Shown here: piece after piece, positions 36,086-45,291 of the stretch | Position numbering within the stretch: the stretch's first letter is position 1 | Layout: every line of letters starts with the position of its first letter | Origin: Streptomyces sp. TP-A0356 | GTDB taxonomy: Bacteria > Actinomycetota > Actinomycetes > Streptomycetales > Streptomycetaceae | Direction: 5' to 3' | Assembly: GCF_001417775.1 (NCBI RefSeq) | Contig: NZ_BBZJ01000018.1 | Location: 1 to 64,000 of the forward strand | DNA: 64,000 nt | Position numbers and translations under genes: made by a program | Notes under the pieces: model-generated | What the model was told of the DNA's origin: nothing | Seen by the model: the letters and a program-made list of their open reading frames with translations, nothing else | Database searches by the model: none

Positions 36086-37093
36086 CTACTCCGCCGCTCG
36101 CAGGTCCAGGCCGATGTCCAGGATCGGCGAGGAGTGCGTCAGGGCTCCGACCGCCAGGAAGTCGACGCCCGTGTCCGCGTACGCCCTCGCGTTCTCCAGG
36201 GTCAGCCGGCCCGACGCCTCCAGGACGGCGCGGCCGGCGACGATCGACACCGCCTCCTCGCACTCGCCCGGGGTGAAGTTGTCCAGCAGGATCAGGTCCG
36301 CCCCCGCGTCCACGGCCTCGCGCAGCTGGTGCAGGGTGTCGACCTCGACCTCGATCGGCACGTCCGGGAACATCCCGCGGACCGCCTCGAAGGCCTCCGT
36401 CACGCCCCCGGCCGCCACGACGTGGTTGTCCTTCACCAGCGCCGCGTCCGACAGCGACATACGGTGGTTGACGCCGCCGCCGCAGCGGACCGCGAACTTC
36501 TCCAGGGCACGCAGGCCCGGTGTCGTCTTACGGGTGTCCCGTACACGCGCCTTGGTTCCCTCCAGGGCGTCCGCCCACGCGCGCGTGGCCGTCGCGATGC
36601 CCGACAGACGGCACAGGATGTTCAGCGCGCTGCGCTCCGCGGTGAGCAGGTCGCGGGTGCGCGTGGTCACGGTCAGGAGCTTCTGGCCGGCCTCCACCCG
36701 ATCACCGTCGTCCACATGCCGCTCGACCTCGAACTCGTCGGTGCAGACCACCGAGATGACCGCCTCGGCGACCCTGAGGCCCGCCACCACGCCCGGCTCG
36801 CGCGCGCTGAAGTCGCCCGTCGCGACCGCGTCCTCGGGGATGGTCGCGACCGTCGTCACGTCCAGGCCGTGGTCCAGGTCCTCCTGGATGGCCACGTTGG
36901 CGATGTCCTCGACCTCCACCGGGTCGAGTCCGGCGTCCGCGAGGAGTTGGGCGAGCGCGGGATCGAGCCCGCACTCCATGTAGTCGCCGTGGTCGCCGTA
37001 CTCGTCGGCGGCGCCGGCGGCACCGCAGGCACAGCCGTCGCCGCAGCCGCCGCTCGGGACGAGGGGATGGTCGGGGGTGGTCACTTCTGTCAC
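36086..37093 (-). CDS. nadC: Nicotinate-nucleotide diphosphorylase (carboxylating)
   Basis: Converts quinolinate and PRPP to nicotinate mononucleotide in de novo NAD synthesis. 335 aa, about 45 longer than typical. The core has DLDHGLDVT, TRKTTPGLRALEKFAV, GGGVNHR and LLDNFTP. The extra N-terminus is Cys/Gly/Asp-rich with C17, C21, C23 and C42 and no counterpart in the usual enzyme; it might bind metal. Start GTG 37093 overlaps the nadB stop as GTGA. Confidence 0.94.
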   Translation of the reverse strand: MTEVTTPDHPLVPSGGCGDGCACGAAGAADEYGDHGDYMECGLDPALAQLLADAGLDPVEVEDIANVAIQEDLDHGLDVTTVATIPEDAVATGDFSAREPGVVAGLRVAEAVISVVCTDEFEVERHVDDGDRVEAGQKLLTVTTRTRDLLTAERSALNILCRLSGIATATRAWADALEGTKARVRDTRKTTPGLRALEKFAVRCGGGVNHRMSLSDAALVKDNHVVAAGGVTEAFEAVRGMFPDVPIEVEVDTLHQLREAVDAGADLILLDNFTPGECEEAVSIVAGRAVLEASGRLTLENARAYADTGVDFLAVGALTHSSPILDIGLDLRAAE

Positions 37094-38844
37094 TCCTGAG
37101 GACGGGCCTTGGCGGTCTCCCCGGCGCCGGCGGAGCCGGAAGCCCGGGAGAGGGTCGGGGGGAAGTCTGCGGTGTCGGTGGTGCGTACGGCCAGCGTCCG
37201 GTCCGGGTTCAGCCGTACGACGATGTGGCGGCGCCAGGCGGTGTCGTCGCTCCCGGCGTGGTCCTCACGCCAGTGGCAGCCGCGGGTCTCCTCGCGCTGG
37301 AGGGCGGCGGCGACCAGGACCCGGGCCACCCACAGCAGGTTGGTGGTCTCCCAGGTGTCGACGCCCGGCTCGGAGGTCTTGCCGTTCTCGTCCAGCGCGT
37401 CGCGCGCGTCGCTGTGCAGCCGCTGGAGGCGGTCGGCGGCCTCCCGCAGCGACGCCGCGGACCGGAGCACTCCGGCGCCTTCCGTCATGATCCGCTGGAT
37501 CGTGAACCGGTCCTCCGGGGCGAGCAGGGGATGCGCGGGCTTCTCGGAGTATGGGACGGATGCGGGCACGCGCGCGTGAAGGCCGTCGGCCGCCCGGCCC
37601 CGCGCGATGTCGACGGCGATGCGCTCGGCGTAGACGAGCCCCTCCAGAAGCGAGTTCGAGGCGAGCCGGTTGGCGCCGTGGACGCCCGTGCAGGCGACCT
37701 CCCCGCACGCGTACAGGCCCGGCACGGTCGTCCGGCCGTGGGAGTCGGTGCGGACGCCGCCGGAGGCGTAGTGAGCGGCGGGGGCGACCGGGATGGGCTC
37801 GGTGACCGGGTCGATGCCGTGGGCGCGGCAGGCCGCCAGGATCGTCGGGAAGCGGTGCTCCCACATGTCGGCGCCGAAGTGGCGGGCGTCGAGGAACATG
37901 TGCTCGGCGTCCTGCTCCTGCATGCGACGCATGATGCCCTTGGCGACGATGTCCCTGGGCGCCAGTTCGGCCAGTTCGTGCTGCCCGATCATGAAGCGCA
38001 CCCCGTCCGCGTCCACGAGGTGGGCGCCCTCGCCGCGCACCGCCTCGGAGACCAGCGGCTGCTGGCCCTCCGCGTCCGGGCCGAGGAACAGCACGGTCGG
38101 GTGGAACTGCACGAATTCGAGGTCGCTGACCTCGGCTCCGGCCCGCAGGGCGAGCGCCACGCCGTCGCCCGTGGACACCGAGGGGTTGGTGGTCGCGGAG
38201 TAGACCTGGCCCATGCCGCCGGTCGCGAGGACCACGGCGGGCGCGTGCACGGCGCCCACGCCGTCGTGCTGGCCCTCGCCCATGACGTGCAGGGTCACGC
38301 CCGCGGTGCGGCCCTCGGCGTCCGTGAGCAGATCCAGGACCAGCGCGTTCTCGATCGTGCGCAGTCCACGCGCGCGTACCGCCTCGACGAGGGCCCGCGA
38401 GATCTCGGCGCCGGTCGCGTCGCCACCCGCGTGTGCGATACGGCGGCGGTGGTGGCCACCCTCACGGGTGAGCTGGATGCCGCCCTCGTCGTCGGTGTCG
38501 AAGTGCGCGCCGGTGGAGATGAGCCGGCGTACGGCGTCGGGGCCCTCGGTGACCAGGAGGCGCACGGCCTCCTCGTCGCACAGGCCCGCGCCCGCCACCA
38601 GCGTGTCCTGGAGGTGCTGGTCGGGGCTGTCGCCCTCGCCCAGGGCCGCCGCGATACCGCCCTGCGCCCAGCGGGTGGAGCCGTCGTCGAGGCGGGCCTT
38701 CGTGACGACGACCGTCGTCAGGCCGGCGGCCCCGCAGCGCAGGGCCGCGGTGAGGCCCGCGACCCCGGAGCCGACGACCACGACGTCCGCGGCGATGGAC
38801 CAGCCCGGTGCGGGCGCGTGCAGTCGTATGCCTGTGCCGGTCAC
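37090..38844 (-). CDS. nadB: L-aspartate oxidase
   Basis: FAD enzyme making iminoaspartate, the first step of NAD synthesis. 584 aa. FAD-binding VVVVGSGVAGLTAAL (21-35), the flavin loop STRWAQGGIAA, active-site blocks HTREGGHHRRRIAHAGGDATG-type and GEVACTGVHGANRLASNSLLE, and a helical C-terminal domain. The start is GTG 38844, overlapping the panC stop as GTGA; the long frame upstream of this lies inside panC. The partner nadA is not in the window. Confidence 0.95.
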   Translation of the reverse strand: MTGTGIRLHAPAPGWSIAADVVVVGSGVAGLTAALRCGAAGLTTVVVTKARLDDGSTRWAQGGIAAALGEGDSPDQHLQDTLVAGAGLCDEEAVRLLVTEGPDAVRRLISTGAHFDTDDEGGIQLTREGGHHRRRIAHAGGDATGAEISRALVEAVRARGLRTIENALVLDLLTDAEGRTAGVTLHVMGEGQHDGVGAVHAPAVVLATGGMGQVYSATTNPSVSTGDGVALALRAGAEVSDLEFVQFHPTVLFLGPDAEGQQPLVSEAVRGEGAHLVDADGVRFMIGQHELAELAPRDIVAKGIMRRMQEQDAEHMFLDARHFGADMWEHRFPTILAACRAHGIDPVTEPIPVAPAAHYASGGVRTDSHGRTTVPGLYACGEVACTGVHGANRLASNSLLEGLVYAERIAVDIARGRAADGLHARVPASVPYSEKPAHPLLAPEDRFTIQRIMTEGAGVLRSAASLREAADRLQRLHSDARDALDENGKTSEPGVDTWETTNLLWVARVLVAAALQREETRGCHWREDHAGSDDTAWRRHIVVRLNPDRTLAVRTTDTADFPPTLSRASGSAGAGETAKARPQE

Positions 38845-39863
38845 GAGGCGGCTCCGTGAGGGTCGACGGGTTCGGGGGCTCCGAAGGAGAGCGGGATGTT
38901 GTCGATCAGGCGGGTCGTCCCGACCCGGGCGGCGACGGCCAGGATCGCCTCGCCGGTGAAGTCGCCGGAGATCTCGCTGAAGTCCGACGGATCGACCAGG
39001 GCCAGGTAGTCCAGGACCAGCGGCGGGTCCAGGTGGGCGGCCTCGTCCAGGACGAGACGGGCGGCGGCGCGGACGGCGGCGGGGCCGCCGGGCGCGGCCT
39101 TCGCGACCGCGTGCGCGTCGGCCGCCGCGCGCGACTCCCCCAGGGCGCTGAGCGCCTCGGCACGCGCGTGCGTGGAGGGCACTTCGCGGGCACGCGCGCG
39201 CAGCGCCTCCTGGGCGGCGTGCCGGTCGCGGCCCGCGAACAGGGCCCGCGAGAGCGCGAGCGCGGCGTGCCGTTCGTCCGGCGACAGGTAGCGGTTTCGG
39301 CTGGAGAGGGCGAGCCCGTCGTCCTCGCGCACGGTGGGCACGCCGATGATCTCCACACCGAAGTTCAGATCGCGCACCATCCGGCGGATCAGGGCGAGCT
39401 GCTGGGCGTCCTTCTGCCCGAACAGCGCCGCGTCGGGCCGGGTGAGGTGCAGCAGCTTGGCGACGACGGTGAGCACGCCGTCGAAGTGGCCGGGGCGAAA
39501 GCTCCCTTCGAGGCGCTCGCCCATGGGGCCCGCGGAGATCCGCACCTGGGGCTCTCCGCCGGGGTAGACCTCGTCCACGGAGGGGGCGAACACGGCGTCC
39601 GCCCCGGCCTGTTCGGCGATCTTCAGGTCGGCGTCCAGGGTGCGCGGATAGCGGTCGAGGTCCTCGCCCTTGCCGAACTGCAACGGGTTCACGAACACGG
39701 TGACGACCACCTCGCCGTGCGGCCCGGCGATCTGGCGGGCGGCGCGGATCAGGGTGGCGTGGCCCTCGTGCAGGGCGCCCATGGTCATCACGACTGCCCG
39801 GCGGCCATGCTTCACGCGCGCGTGCAGTTCGTCGGCGGTGCGCAGCAGCAGGGTGGTGGTCAT
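38841..39863 (-). CDS. panC: Pantothenate synthetase
   Basis: Joins pantoate and beta-alanine with ATP. 340 aa. HIGH-type motif LHEGH (31-35) after VMTMGA, then FVNPLQFG, the KMSKS-like SSRN (in ALSSRNRYLS), and FGQKDAQQLALIRRM. The C-terminal dimer domain ends with the usual RLIDN. Its ATG 39863 overlaps the preceding gene's stop as ATGA and its own stop overlaps nadB, so the operon is tightly coupled. Confidence 0.96.
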   Translation of the reverse strand: MTTTLLLRTADELHARVKHGRRAVVMTMGALHEGHATLIRAARQIAGPHGEVVVTVFVNPLQFGKGEDLDRYPRTLDADLKIAEQAGADAVFAPSVDEVYPGGEPQVRISAGPMGERLEGSFRPGHFDGVLTVVAKLLHLTRPDAALFGQKDAQQLALIRRMVRDLNFGVEIIGVPTVREDDGLALSSRNRYLSPDERHAALALSRALFAGRDRHAAQEALRARAREVPSTHARAEALSALGESRAAADAHAVAKAAPGGPAAVRAAARLVLDEAAHLDPPLVLDYLALVDPSDFSEISGDFTGEAILAVAARVGTTRLIDNIPLSFGAPEPVDPHGAAS

Positions 39864-40780
39864 CGGGCGTTCCCCTCGGTGCCGTTGGCGAGTACCCCGA
39901 GCAGGTCCTCGGCCAACTCCGGCTTGAGCAGTCCATGGGCCAGGGCCCGGTCTGCGGTCGCGCGGGCCATCGCCAGATAGCCGGCGACCGTCTGCGGGGC
40001 GTGCTTGCGCAGCTCGGCGACGTGCGCGGCGACCGTACCCGCGTCACCGCGCGCCACGGGGCCGGTCAGAGCCCCGTCGCCGGAGCGCAGGGCGTTGTCG
40101 AGGGCGGCGCCCAGGAGCGGGCCGAGCATGCGGTCGGGGGCCTCGACGCCCGCCGCGCGCAGCAGTTCCATGGACTCGGCGACCAGGGTGACCAGGTGGT
40201 TGGCGCCGATGGCGAGGGCCGCGTGGTACAGCGGGCGCATCTCCTCGGCGATCCACTCGGGCTCGCCGCCCATCTCGATCACGAGCGCCTCGGCGGCGAG
40301 GCGCAGCTCCTCGGGCGCGGTGACCCCGAAGGAGCACCCGGCCAGGCGCTGCACGTCCACCGGGGTGCCGGTGAAGGTCATCGCGGGGTGCAGGGCCAGC
40401 GGCAGCGCTCCCGCGCGCAGGGCGGGATCGAGCACCTTCGCGCCGAACCGGCCGGAGGTGTGCACGAGCAGCTGTCCCGGCCGTACGGCCCTGGTCTCGG
40501 CGAGGCCCTCCACGAGGCCCGGCAGCGTGTCGTCCGGAACGGTCAGCAGGACAAGATCGGCGCGCTCCAGGACCTCGGCGGTCGGGACGACCGGCACGTC
40601 CGGGAGCATCGTCGCCGCCCGTCGTCTCGAGTCGTCGGAGACCGCGGAAACGGCGACCGGGCGATGCCCGGCGAGTTGCAGCGACGCGGCCAGCGCGGGC
40701 CCGACCCGGCCGGCTCCGACCACACCCACGGAGAGCCGCGCCGGGCGGTCCCTGGGATCCGGCTGTTGGAATGTACTCAC
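39860..40780 (-). CDS. Rossmann/DUF2520 protein, candidate ketopantoate reductase (PanG type)
   Basis: 306 aa. An N-terminal NAD(P) fold (LSVGVVGAGRVGPALAASL, about 15-35) and a C-terminal helical DUF2520 domain with HPAMTFTGTP, WIAEEMRPLYHAALAIGANHLV and MLGPLLGAALDNAL. The same two-domain family includes PanG, shown in Francisella to reduce ketopantoate. The ATGA overlap with panC makes that activity the best guess here. Start GTG 40780; no clear ribosome site. Confidence 0.85.
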   Translation of the reverse strand: MSTFQQPDPRDRPARLSVGVVGAGRVGPALAASLQLAGHRPVAVSAVSDDSRRRAATMLPDVPVVPTAEVLERADLVLLTVPDDTLPGLVEGLAETRAVRPGQLLVHTSGRFGAKVLDPALRAGALPLALHPAMTFTGTPVDVQRLAGCSFGVTAPEELRLAAEALVIEMGGEPEWIAEEMRPLYHAALAIGANHLVTLVAESMELLRAAGVEAPDRMLGPLLGAALDNALRSGDGALTGPVARGDAGTVAAHVAELRKHAPQTVAGYLAMARATADRALAHGLLKPELAEDLLGVLANGTEGNAR

Positions 40781-40999
40781 TCGACGGTGGCCTTCCCGTT
40801 CCAGTCCGCTCTGGGTACCGGACGATTTCTCGTCATGTTAACGCGATTGGCCGCCGGGCCGACCGGTTGTCCACAGGCTGTGGGTTCCCGCAGGTCATGG
40901 GCGCACGGAAATGCGGTGCCCGGCGGGGTGGGTGCGCGGCATCATCGGTGGGTGGACGACAGGGCGAAGAGGACGGCCGGGCGGCCGGTGGAGGGGGAC

Positions 41000-42190
41000 A
41001 TGGCGCAGACAGCCGAACACGACGGGGAACGGTCGGCGGAGTCGCCCGACGAGGCCCGGCGCCTGCTCCGGGAGCGCCGGATCGCCGCCGTCCGGCGCGC
41101 GGAGCGCGTCCTTGCGCGACCGGGCTTCCTGGGGACGCTCCGGGAGCGACTGGCGCTGCTGGACGGCGTGGGGGACGTGTACGACCTGGACGAGACCGCG
41201 GACATCTACGGGTCGGGGGTCGTCGAGGCGCTGGAGAAGAAGGTCGCCGGACTGCTCGGCAAGGAGGCCGCCGCCTTCTTCCCGACGGGCACGATGGCCC
41301 AGCAGGTGGCCCTGCGCTGCTGGGCGGGCCGCACCGGGAACATCACGGTGGCCCTGCAGGGGCTCGCCCACCCCGAATTGCATGAACGGAAGGCGTTCAG
41401 CGAGGTCAGCGGGTTGCGCCCGGTGCGTGTCACGAGTGAGCCCCGGCTGCCGACGGCCGACGAGGTGCGTGACTTCGCGGAACCCTTCGGGTCGCTGACG
41501 CTCGAACTGCCCCTCAGGGAGGCCGGTTTCGTCCTGCCGTCCTTCGAGGAGCTGACCGACGTCGTCCAGGCCGCTCGCGAGCGGGACGCGGTGGTGCACT
41601 TCGACGGCGCGCGCCTGTGGGAGTCCACGGTCCACTTCGACCGCCCGCTGGAGGACGTGGCGGGCCTCGCCGACAGCGTCTACGTGTCGTTCTACAAGTC
41701 CCTCGACGGGTACGGCGGAGCGGCCCTCGCGGGTCCGAGGACGCTCGTCGACGAGGCGAAGGCCTGGCGGCACCGTTACGGCGGGCAGGTCTTCCAGCAG
41801 TTCCCGACGGCGCTGTCGGCGCTCGCCGGTCTGCAGCGCGAGCTGCCCAGACTGCCGCAGTACGTGCGCCACGCGCGCGTGGTCGCGGCCGCGCTGCGCG
41901 AGGGGTTCGCGGCGGCCGGGGTGCCGTGGGCGCGTGTGCACCCCGGGCAGCCGCACACCCACGAGTTCCAGGTCTGGCTGCCGTACGACCCCGACGCCCT
42001 CTCGGAGGCCGCGGTCCGGCAGGCCGAGGAGACCGGAACCCTGCTGTTCGCGGACTCCTGGGCCCGCGGCGGCCCGGACCTGGCCGTCACCGAGGTCTCC
42101 GTACGGGCCGACGGCCTGACGTGGACGGCGGACGACGTGAAGGAGGCGGTGACGGACTTCACGAACCGGCTGCCGGGGGCCGCGGACTAA
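41000..42190 (+). CDS. PLP-dependent beta-eliminating lyase / threonine aldolase family protein
   Basis: 396 aa. Fold-type I PLP enzyme of the L-threonine aldolase group. Cofactor Asp and His in VVHFDGARLWES (H200, D202), and the Schiff-base Lys K233 in SFYKSLDGYGGAAL. The N-terminal 45 residues are extra and charged (RRLLRERRIAAVRRAERVLAR). It could cleave threonine or a related beta-hydroxy amino acid; substrate unknown. The start is ATG 41000 with GGAGGGGG 4 nt upstream. A strong terminator follows the stop. Confidence 0.9.
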   Translation: MAQTAEHDGERSAESPDEARRLLRERRIAAVRRAERVLARPGFLGTLRERLALLDGVGDVYDLDETADIYGSGVVEALEKKVAGLLGKEAAAFFPTGTMAQQVALRCWAGRTGNITVALQGLAHPELHERKAFSEVSGLRPVRVTSEPRLPTADEVRDFAEPFGSLTLELPLREAGFVLPSFEELTDVVQAARERDAVVHFDGARLWESTVHFDRPLEDVAGLADSVYVSFYKSLDGYGGAALAGPRTLVDEAKAWRHRYGGQVFQQFPTALSALAGLQRELPRLPQYVRHARVVAAALREGFAAAGVPWARVHPGQPHTHEFQVWLPYDPDALSEAAVRQAEETGTLLFADSWARGGPDLAVTEVSVRADGLTWTADDVKEAVTDFTNRLPGAAD

Positions 42191-42245
42191 GAGCTCCGGA
42201 CAGAATGGGAGGCCGTGAGCCGGGCGCCCACTCTGTTCGGAGCTC
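42191..42245 (+). terminator. Terminator directly after the lyase stop codon
   Basis: A 19-nt stem (42191-42209 with 42227-42245) with one G-T wobble and one A-C mismatch, and a 17-nt loop. It begins at the base after TAA. Confidence 0.75.
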
Positions 42246-42320
42246 CGGCGGTCTCCGTGGGACAAGGAGCGGCGTCCGGTGCGTGCTCTCGGCGTGCCGC
42301 CGGGGAGACGGGCAACCGGC

Positions 42321-42539
42321 TCAGCATGAAGGACGCGAGCGGCGGCCAGGCAACCACCCTGCCAGCGCCGCCCGCAGCCGTCCGCGCGGCGGGCGGCCCG
42401 CCAGCACCGCGCGGAAGTGCTGATAGTCGCGCACTTCACGGACGAGCTGCCAGTCGTGGGCGCCGGGCGCGGGTGGGGCGGGCTCGCCGAGGCGCTGGGC
42501 GCGGTAGGTGTCGAGGAGGTACTGCTGGGTGATGCTCAT
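42321..42539 (-). CDS. Small conserved protein (72 aa), unknown function
   Basis: MSITQQYLLDTYRAQRLGEP, then a Pro/Ala stretch, HDWQLVREVRDYQHFRAV and a basic tail GRLRAALAGWLPGRRSRPSC. Soluble, no membrane segment. GAAGAGGG lies about 10 nt before ATG 42539. It is divergent from an ArsR-type regulator, which may control it. Not recognised further. Confidence 0.7.
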   Translation of the reverse strand: MSITQQYLLDTYRAQRLGEPAPPAPGAHDWQLVREVRDYQHFRAVLAGRPPRGRLRAALAGWLPGRRSRPSC

Positions 42540-42699
42540 GGCGAAACGGCCCTCTTCGGGTACGGGAACGGGATCCGGAAGGCTCCGCGGCTGCCCCGGT
42601 GGTTCCAGCCTGCATGCGCCCCCGGCCATGCGTCGCCCCGATTGACAGGCCTCGTCAATCGGCGGCGGCGTTGTCGGTGGCGGGGTGCACCATGAGGTC

Positions 42700-43806
42700 A
42701 TGAGCGTGGACATCGACATCAGCGGGCTGCGGCGGGAGAGGATCGCCGTCGTGATCTCCCCGCTGGCCGAACTCGGGATGGCCCTGCACGCACTGTCCGA
42801 GCCCGGCCACCATCCCGGCCTGCAGGGCTGGGTCACCTCCGTGACCGCCGGCCTCGACTCGCATCTGGCCGACCGGATGTGCGAGGCCGACTTCCTGTGG
42901 CGTACGACGTTCTCGGACCTCTTCCTGCCGTGCGCGGGCATGCCGGGCCGGGACACCCTCCCCGGTGCCACGCTCGCCGAGGAGCTGGACCTGCTGGACA
43001 AGCTCAGCGACGAGCAGTTCGTCGACGCGGCGCTGGAGTTCACCTGCGCGCTGCCGTGCAGCGGTCCGGGCCCCGCCGTGCTCGCCGACGCCGACGCCCG
43101 CGCACGCGCCCTGGAGCTGGCCGCCGCGCGGGGGCCGCAGCAGCTGCGGTTCAGCGAGCGGCTGCTGGCCGACCCGCCGGGCACCCGGGCCTGGCTGCGG
43201 CAGTTCCTCGCGGACTGCGACGCCGCCTTCTTCGCCGACACCTGGTCCCGGTTGCGCCACCAGCTCGCCGCCGACGCCCGCCACAAGACGGACCTCCTGC
43301 GTCGCAAGGGCCTGGGCGAGGCGCTGGCGTCGGTGTCGTCCGCGGTGACGCTCGACGAGGCCGCGAACCGCATCGTCGTCGACAAGCTCGGCGAGGGCCG
43401 GACCGCCACGGCGGGCGGCGGCCTGCTGCTCGTCCCGACCAGCCTGGGCCGTCCGCATCTGATGGTGCTGCACCGCCACGGCTGGCAGCCGGTGCTGCAC
43501 TACCCCATCAGCTCCCCCGCGCCTGCGGCTCCGCCGTCGCTGGAGCAGCTGACCCTGCGGATGGCCGCCCTGTCCCACCCGGTGCGGATGCGCATGTGCC
43601 GCAGCCTGGCCCGCAGCGCGTTCACGACGGGTGAGCTGGCCCAGGTCCACGGCCTGACGGCGCCCGAGATATCCCGGCACCTCAGCGCCCTGAAGAAGGC
43701 GGGCCTGCTCACCACCCGCCGCCGCGGCCGGTACGTCCTGCACCAGCTGGACGTGACCGCGGTGGCCCGGCTGGGCAGCGACTTCCTGGAGGGAATCCTC
43801 AGATAG
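42700..43806 (+). CDS. ArsR-like winged-helix regulator with long N-terminal domain (DUF5937 type)
   Basis: 368 aa. The C-terminal 75 residues are an ArsR-type DNA-binding domain (LRMAALSHPVRMRMCRSLAR, LTAPEISRHLSALKKAGLL, RRGRYVLHQL). The first 280 residues are a helical domain of unknown ligand; the family is frequent in actinobacteria. No metal-binding Cys cluster of classic ArsR is visible. The start is ATG 42700 with GAGG close upstream; GTG 42685 is possible. Likely autoregulates with the divergent small gene. Confidence 0.87.
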   Translation: MSVDIDISGLRRERIAVVISPLAELGMALHALSEPGHHPGLQGWVTSVTAGLDSHLADRMCEADFLWRTTFSDLFLPCAGMPGRDTLPGATLAEELDLLDKLSDEQFVDAALEFTCALPCSGPGPAVLADADARARALELAAARGPQQLRFSERLLADPPGTRAWLRQFLADCDAAFFADTWSRLRHQLAADARHKTDLLRRKGLGEALASVSSAVTLDEAANRIVVDKLGEGRTATAGGGLLLVPTSLGRPHLMVLHRHGWQPVLHYPISSPAPAAPPSLEQLTLRMAALSHPVRMRMCRSLARSAFTTGELAQVHGLTAPEISRHLSALKKAGLLTTRRRGRYVLHQLDVTAVARLGSDFLEGILR

Positions 43807-43822
43807 CCGATCAGCCGGGCCG

Positions 43823-44455
43823 TCAGTCGAACCGGATGTGCTGCAGCGAGACCTTCGTCTGCCGCAGCCGTGTCCGCACGGCGCCCTCGTTGTTGGGTCT
43901 GAGCGTCAGTCCGGCGAGCACGGCGATCCGGTCCGCCGTCTTGGGCACCGTCGAGTGGTCCGTCCACAGGTGCTCGGCGAACTCCGGCTCGCGCAGCCGC
44001 TGCAGACAGTGGTCGAGCTGCTGGACGGCCCAACTCTCCCTGCGCAGCGGGGCGTCCTTCCCTGCGACGTACTGGACGAGGTGCCCGAAGCCGCGCTCGC
44101 GCAGCCGTTTCAGGACCGTCTCCCGCTCGGCGAGGAGCGCGAAGTGGCGTACGTCGTGGCCCAGTTCGCCCAGCCGGCCCACCGTCTCCGCGAAGTAGTC
44201 CGGATCGGTGACCGTCATGGGGACGATGACCACGCCGTCGTGTTCGCGGAGCGCGAGATCGAGGACCTCGACCACGCCCTGCCGCCACGAGGCCAGGTCC
44301 TGGAAGTTCCCGCGCAGTTCGGGCGGCAGCATGCGGCGCAGGCCGAATCCTGCGTGTTCCGGATCGCAGATGACGCTGCCGGGCAGACGGCGCCGGATCT
44401 CGTGTGCGGTCTGTGTCTTGCCGCCCCCGAAGGGGCCGTTGATCCACAGGAGCAT
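43823..44455 (-). CDS. P-loop ATPase of the TmrB type
   Basis: 210 aa. Walker A GPFGGGKTQ (7-15), a kinase-like core with DPEHAGFGLRRML and VVIVPMTVTDPDYF, ending in a short polar tail. The layout matches TmrB, the ATP-binding tunicamycin-resistance protein of Bacillus, and related small kinases; resistance here is not shown. Start ATG 44455: TAGGGT ends 6 nt upstream (leaderless). Confidence 0.85.
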   Translation of the reverse strand: MLLWINGPFGGGKTQTAHEIRRRLPGSVICDPEHAGFGLRRMLPPELRGNFQDLASWRQGVVEVLDLALREHDGVVIVPMTVTDPDYFAETVGRLGELGHDVRHFALLAERETVLKRLRERGFGHLVQYVAGKDAPLRRESWAVQQLDHCLQRLREPEFAEHLWTDHSTVPKTADRIAVLAGLTLRPNNEGAVRTRLRQTKVSLQHIRFD

Positions 44456-44500
44456 GCGCAGACCCTAGTGGTCGCCGGTCACGCCGGGATCACAGGTGGC

Positions 44501-45172
44501 TCAACCGTGCCCGCCCGCCCGTACGAGTCCGGTCTCGTACGCGAGGACCACCACCTGCACCCGGTCCCTGAGCCCCAGCTTCGTCAGGATGCGCCCGACA
44601 TGGGTCTTCACGGTCGCCTCGGACAGCACCAACCGGGCCGCGATCTCGCCGTTGGACATGCCCTGCGCGACCAGCATCATGACCTCGCGCTCGCGGTCGG
44701 TGAGCCGTTCCAGCTCCTTGTGCCGGGGCTCCGTGGTGCCACCGGGCAGCATCGGCGCGAAACGGTCGAGCAGGCGGCGGGTGGTGGACGGCGCGACCAC
44801 GGCGTCGCCGCTGTGCACGGAACGGATGGCGGTGAGCAGTTCGCCGGGCGGCACGTCCTTCAGCATGAACCCGGATGCGCCGGCCTTCAGCCCGGAGAAG
44901 GCGTACTCGTCGAGGTCGAAGGTGGTCAGGATCAGCACCTTCGGAGGGTTGGGCTCCGAGCAGATGCGGCGGGTGGTCTCCACGCCGTCCAGCTTCGGCA
45001 TGCGGACGTCCATGAGGACCACGTCCACCTCGGTGGAGCGCAGCGCCTGAAGGGCCTCGACGCCGTCGCCCGCCTCCGCGACGACCTCCATGTCCGGCTG
45101 GGCGGCGAGCACCATCCGGAACCCGGTGCGCAGCAGCACCTGGTCATCGACGAGCATCACGCGGATCGGCAT
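44501..45172 (-). CDS. LuxR/NarL-type response regulator
   Basis: 223 aa. Receiver with DD (9-10), phospho-acceptor D55 in LMDVRMP and the Lys in FMLKDVPPG. The C-terminal LuxR helix-turn-helix (about 155-215) reads LTDREREVMMLVAQGMSNGE and LSEATVKTHVGRILTKLGL. The start is ATG 45172 with GGAGGACC 8 nt upstream. It pairs with the histidine kinase upstream on the same strand (98-nt gap). The gap contains a 23-bp tandem duplication of the kinase's 3' end. Confidence 0.95.
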   Translation of the reverse strand: MPIRVMLVDDQVLLRTGFRMVLAAQPDMEVVAEAGDGVEALQALRSTEVDVVLMDVRMPKLDGVETTRRICSEPNPPKVLILTTFDLDEYAFSGLKAGASGFMLKDVPPGELLTAIRSVHSGDAVVAPSTTRRLLDRFAPMLPGGTTEPRHKELERLTDREREVMMLVAQGMSNGEIAARLVLSEATVKTHVGRILTKLGLRDRVQVVVLAYETGLVRAGGHG

Positions 45173-45245
45173 GGCGGGGGTCCTCCGGTCGGCCTTCGGT
45201 GGGCGGGGCTGGGTCGTGTCGCGGGCGGTCGGGCGGGGGTGCACG

Positions 45246-45291
45246 TGTCAGTGGGCGGGTTTCAGCGGTGTCAGTGGGCGGGTTTCAGCGG
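45246..45291 (-). repeat. 23-bp tandem duplication at the kinase 3' end
   Basis: TGTCAGTGGGCGGGTTTCAG plus CGG occurs twice head to tail (45246-45268 and 45269-45291). The second copy encodes the last codons of the histidine kinase (PLKPAH-stop); the first repeats them, stop codon included, in the intergenic space. A small slippage or recombination event. Confidence 0.85.

Noticed and set aside
39935..40999. N-terminal extension of the PLP lyase by 355 codons
   Set aside because: It is antisense to the DUF2520 gene; the true start at 41000 has a strong ribosome site.
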